From Lachnospiraceae bacterium UBA7050 (GTDB taxonomy: Bacteria; Bacillota; Clostridia; Lachnospirales; Lachnospiraceae): 64,000 nt of DNA. Both the position numbers and the translations under genes were made by a program. The stretch spans positions 40,577-104,576 of the forward strand of contig DLAJ01000002.1 in NCBI GenBank assembly GCA_002493905.1, read 5' to 3'. Positions 63,467-64,000 of the stretch are shown piece by piece; position 1 is the stretch's first letter; each line of letters opens with the position of its first letter. A model generated the notes under the pieces. The model searched no databases and was not told the DNA's origin. It was given only the letters and a program-made list of their open reading frames with translations.

Positions 63467-63937
63467 ATGAATGAAGTATGGGCAGCTGTTGGGATAATAT
63501 TATTGGTGTTTGCATTTAAGGGACATTGTAAGGGTCTGACTGGAGAGATTGCTTCTTTGATTTCCGTTGCGCTTTCTGTAATTGGGGTGGCAGTCATCAT
63601 TCGGGCGGTAGGAAGCTATTTTGATCATAATACGAACGGGATTGTGCAGGCGGTTGTTTTTTTTGTGGCGCTTGCATTTCTTTCACAGATTCTGAGGCTG
63701 ATATTCAGTTCCATGAAAATCATTACCCGTATACCGGTTATTCACGGCATTAACAGCTTTGTCGGAATGATTGCGGGGCTTGCGGAGGGAGTTTTGATCG
63801 TGTGGGCCCTGTTCATTGTGATTGCCAAATATGATATAGCAGGCAGAAGCGCCGAGTGGCTGGCGATGATAGAAAATGACGCTTATCTTTCTAAGCTGAG
63901 TGCACTAAACCCGTTTGCACGATTCTTTGGCATTTAG
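63467..63937 (+). CDS. CvpA family membrane protein
   Basis: 156 residues, GAGGA before ATG. Four membrane segments, with FAFKGHCKGLTGEIASLIS replacing the usual RGxxKG loop and GINSFVGMIAGLAEGVLIVW as the CvpA/colicin V production signature. Role in envelope homeostasis; exact function in clostridia unclear. Confidence 0.85.
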   Translation: MNEVWAAVGIILLVFAFKGHCKGLTGEIASLISVALSVIGVAVIIRAVGSYFDHNTNGIVQAVVFFVALAFLSQILRLIFSSMKIITRIPVIHGINSFVGMIAGLAEGVLIVWALFIVIAKYDIAGRSAEWLAMIENDAYLSKLSALNPFARFFGI

Positions 63938-63986
63938 AGGCGTAAAACTGCATTTTTTTTTGTGTAAAAATTTTTCAAAAAACATG

Positions 63987-63992
63987 TTGACA
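63987..63992 (+). promoter_or_regulatory. Start of a promoter cut by the window end
   Basis: TTGACA after an A/T-rich tract (AAAAATTTTTCAAAAAA). The -10 lies outside. The A/T-tract UP-element style is typical of rRNA or tRNA promoters, but nothing more can be said. Confidence 0.4.
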
Positions 63993-64000
63993 AGCAGGGA

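Overview
The window looks like chromosomal DNA of a motile, low-to-medium GC Clostridia, most likely a gut Lachnospiraceae. The evidence is the gene content: a PFK-dnaX-ybaB-recR block, a Met T-box before metS, a long SRP RNA after tadA, a flagellin with a sigma-28-like promoter, DUF624, DUF5711 and DUF6128-like proteins of the kind common in this family, strong AGGAGG ribosome sites and consensus sigma-A promoters. Assignments come from reading the sequence and recalling families; no database search was run.

Layout. 0-6 kb: the 3' end of an M23 peptidase gene, an XRE repressor with two operator-like palindromes upstream, a secreted Ala-rich protein, and a three-gene group (GT-C-like membrane protein, membrane GT2, SH3 membrane protein). 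5.9-6.7 kb: a small coiled-coil gene bounded by a perfect 21-bp inverted repeat. 6.7-16.1 kb: a visibly AT-rich surface-polysaccharide island (two GT4, a GT2, a GT11 fucosyltransferase-like enzyme, a DUF6492-like GT, a GT-C-like protein, a Wzx flippase, an acyltransferase) ending in decayed genes. 17-18.6 kb: an Rpn-family nuclease gene plus a truncated, nonsense-mutated partial copy. 18.6-32.7 kb: a membrane protein, T-box/metS, a lipase-like hydrolase, a D-lactate dehydrogenase-like enzyme, GNAT, HD-GYP, DUF624, a MalK/MsmK-type ATPase, a CdaR-type regulator, a DUF6128-like protein and tadA. 32.7-38.9 kb: SRP RNA, a LacI-like-sensor/GGDEF fusion, then a partly decayed membrane-protein cluster ending in a scrap of a second GGDEF gene.

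39-45 kb: fucO, then a complete glycopeptide-resistance locus: vanR-vanS on + facing vanH-ligase-vanX on -, with a VanR-box-like direct repeat upstream of vanH. VanH makes D-lactate, the ligase makes D-Ala-D-Lac and VanX removes D-Ala-D-Ala, so the set is a complete peptidoglycan-remodelling pathway. 45.4-47.9 kb: a zinc-ribbon protein and a flagellin carrying an inserted HExxH zinc protease (flagellinolysin type), split in two by a frameshift. 48-54.8 kb: a DUF1538 membrane protein coupled to a PII-like protein, regulators, a WYL regulator beside a ClbS/DfsB-like protein, a lipoprotein and a membrane XRE protein. 55-64 kb: tRNA-Ser(CGA), 6-phosphofructokinase, dnaX-ybaB-recR, galM, a LysM membrane protein, DUF5711 and CvpA.

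The most notable items are the van locus with its putative operator, the frameshifted protease-flagellin, the DUF1538/PII pair, a promoter architecture shared by two distant operons, and the 23-kb interruption of the usual tadA-SRP RNA-dnaX gene order.
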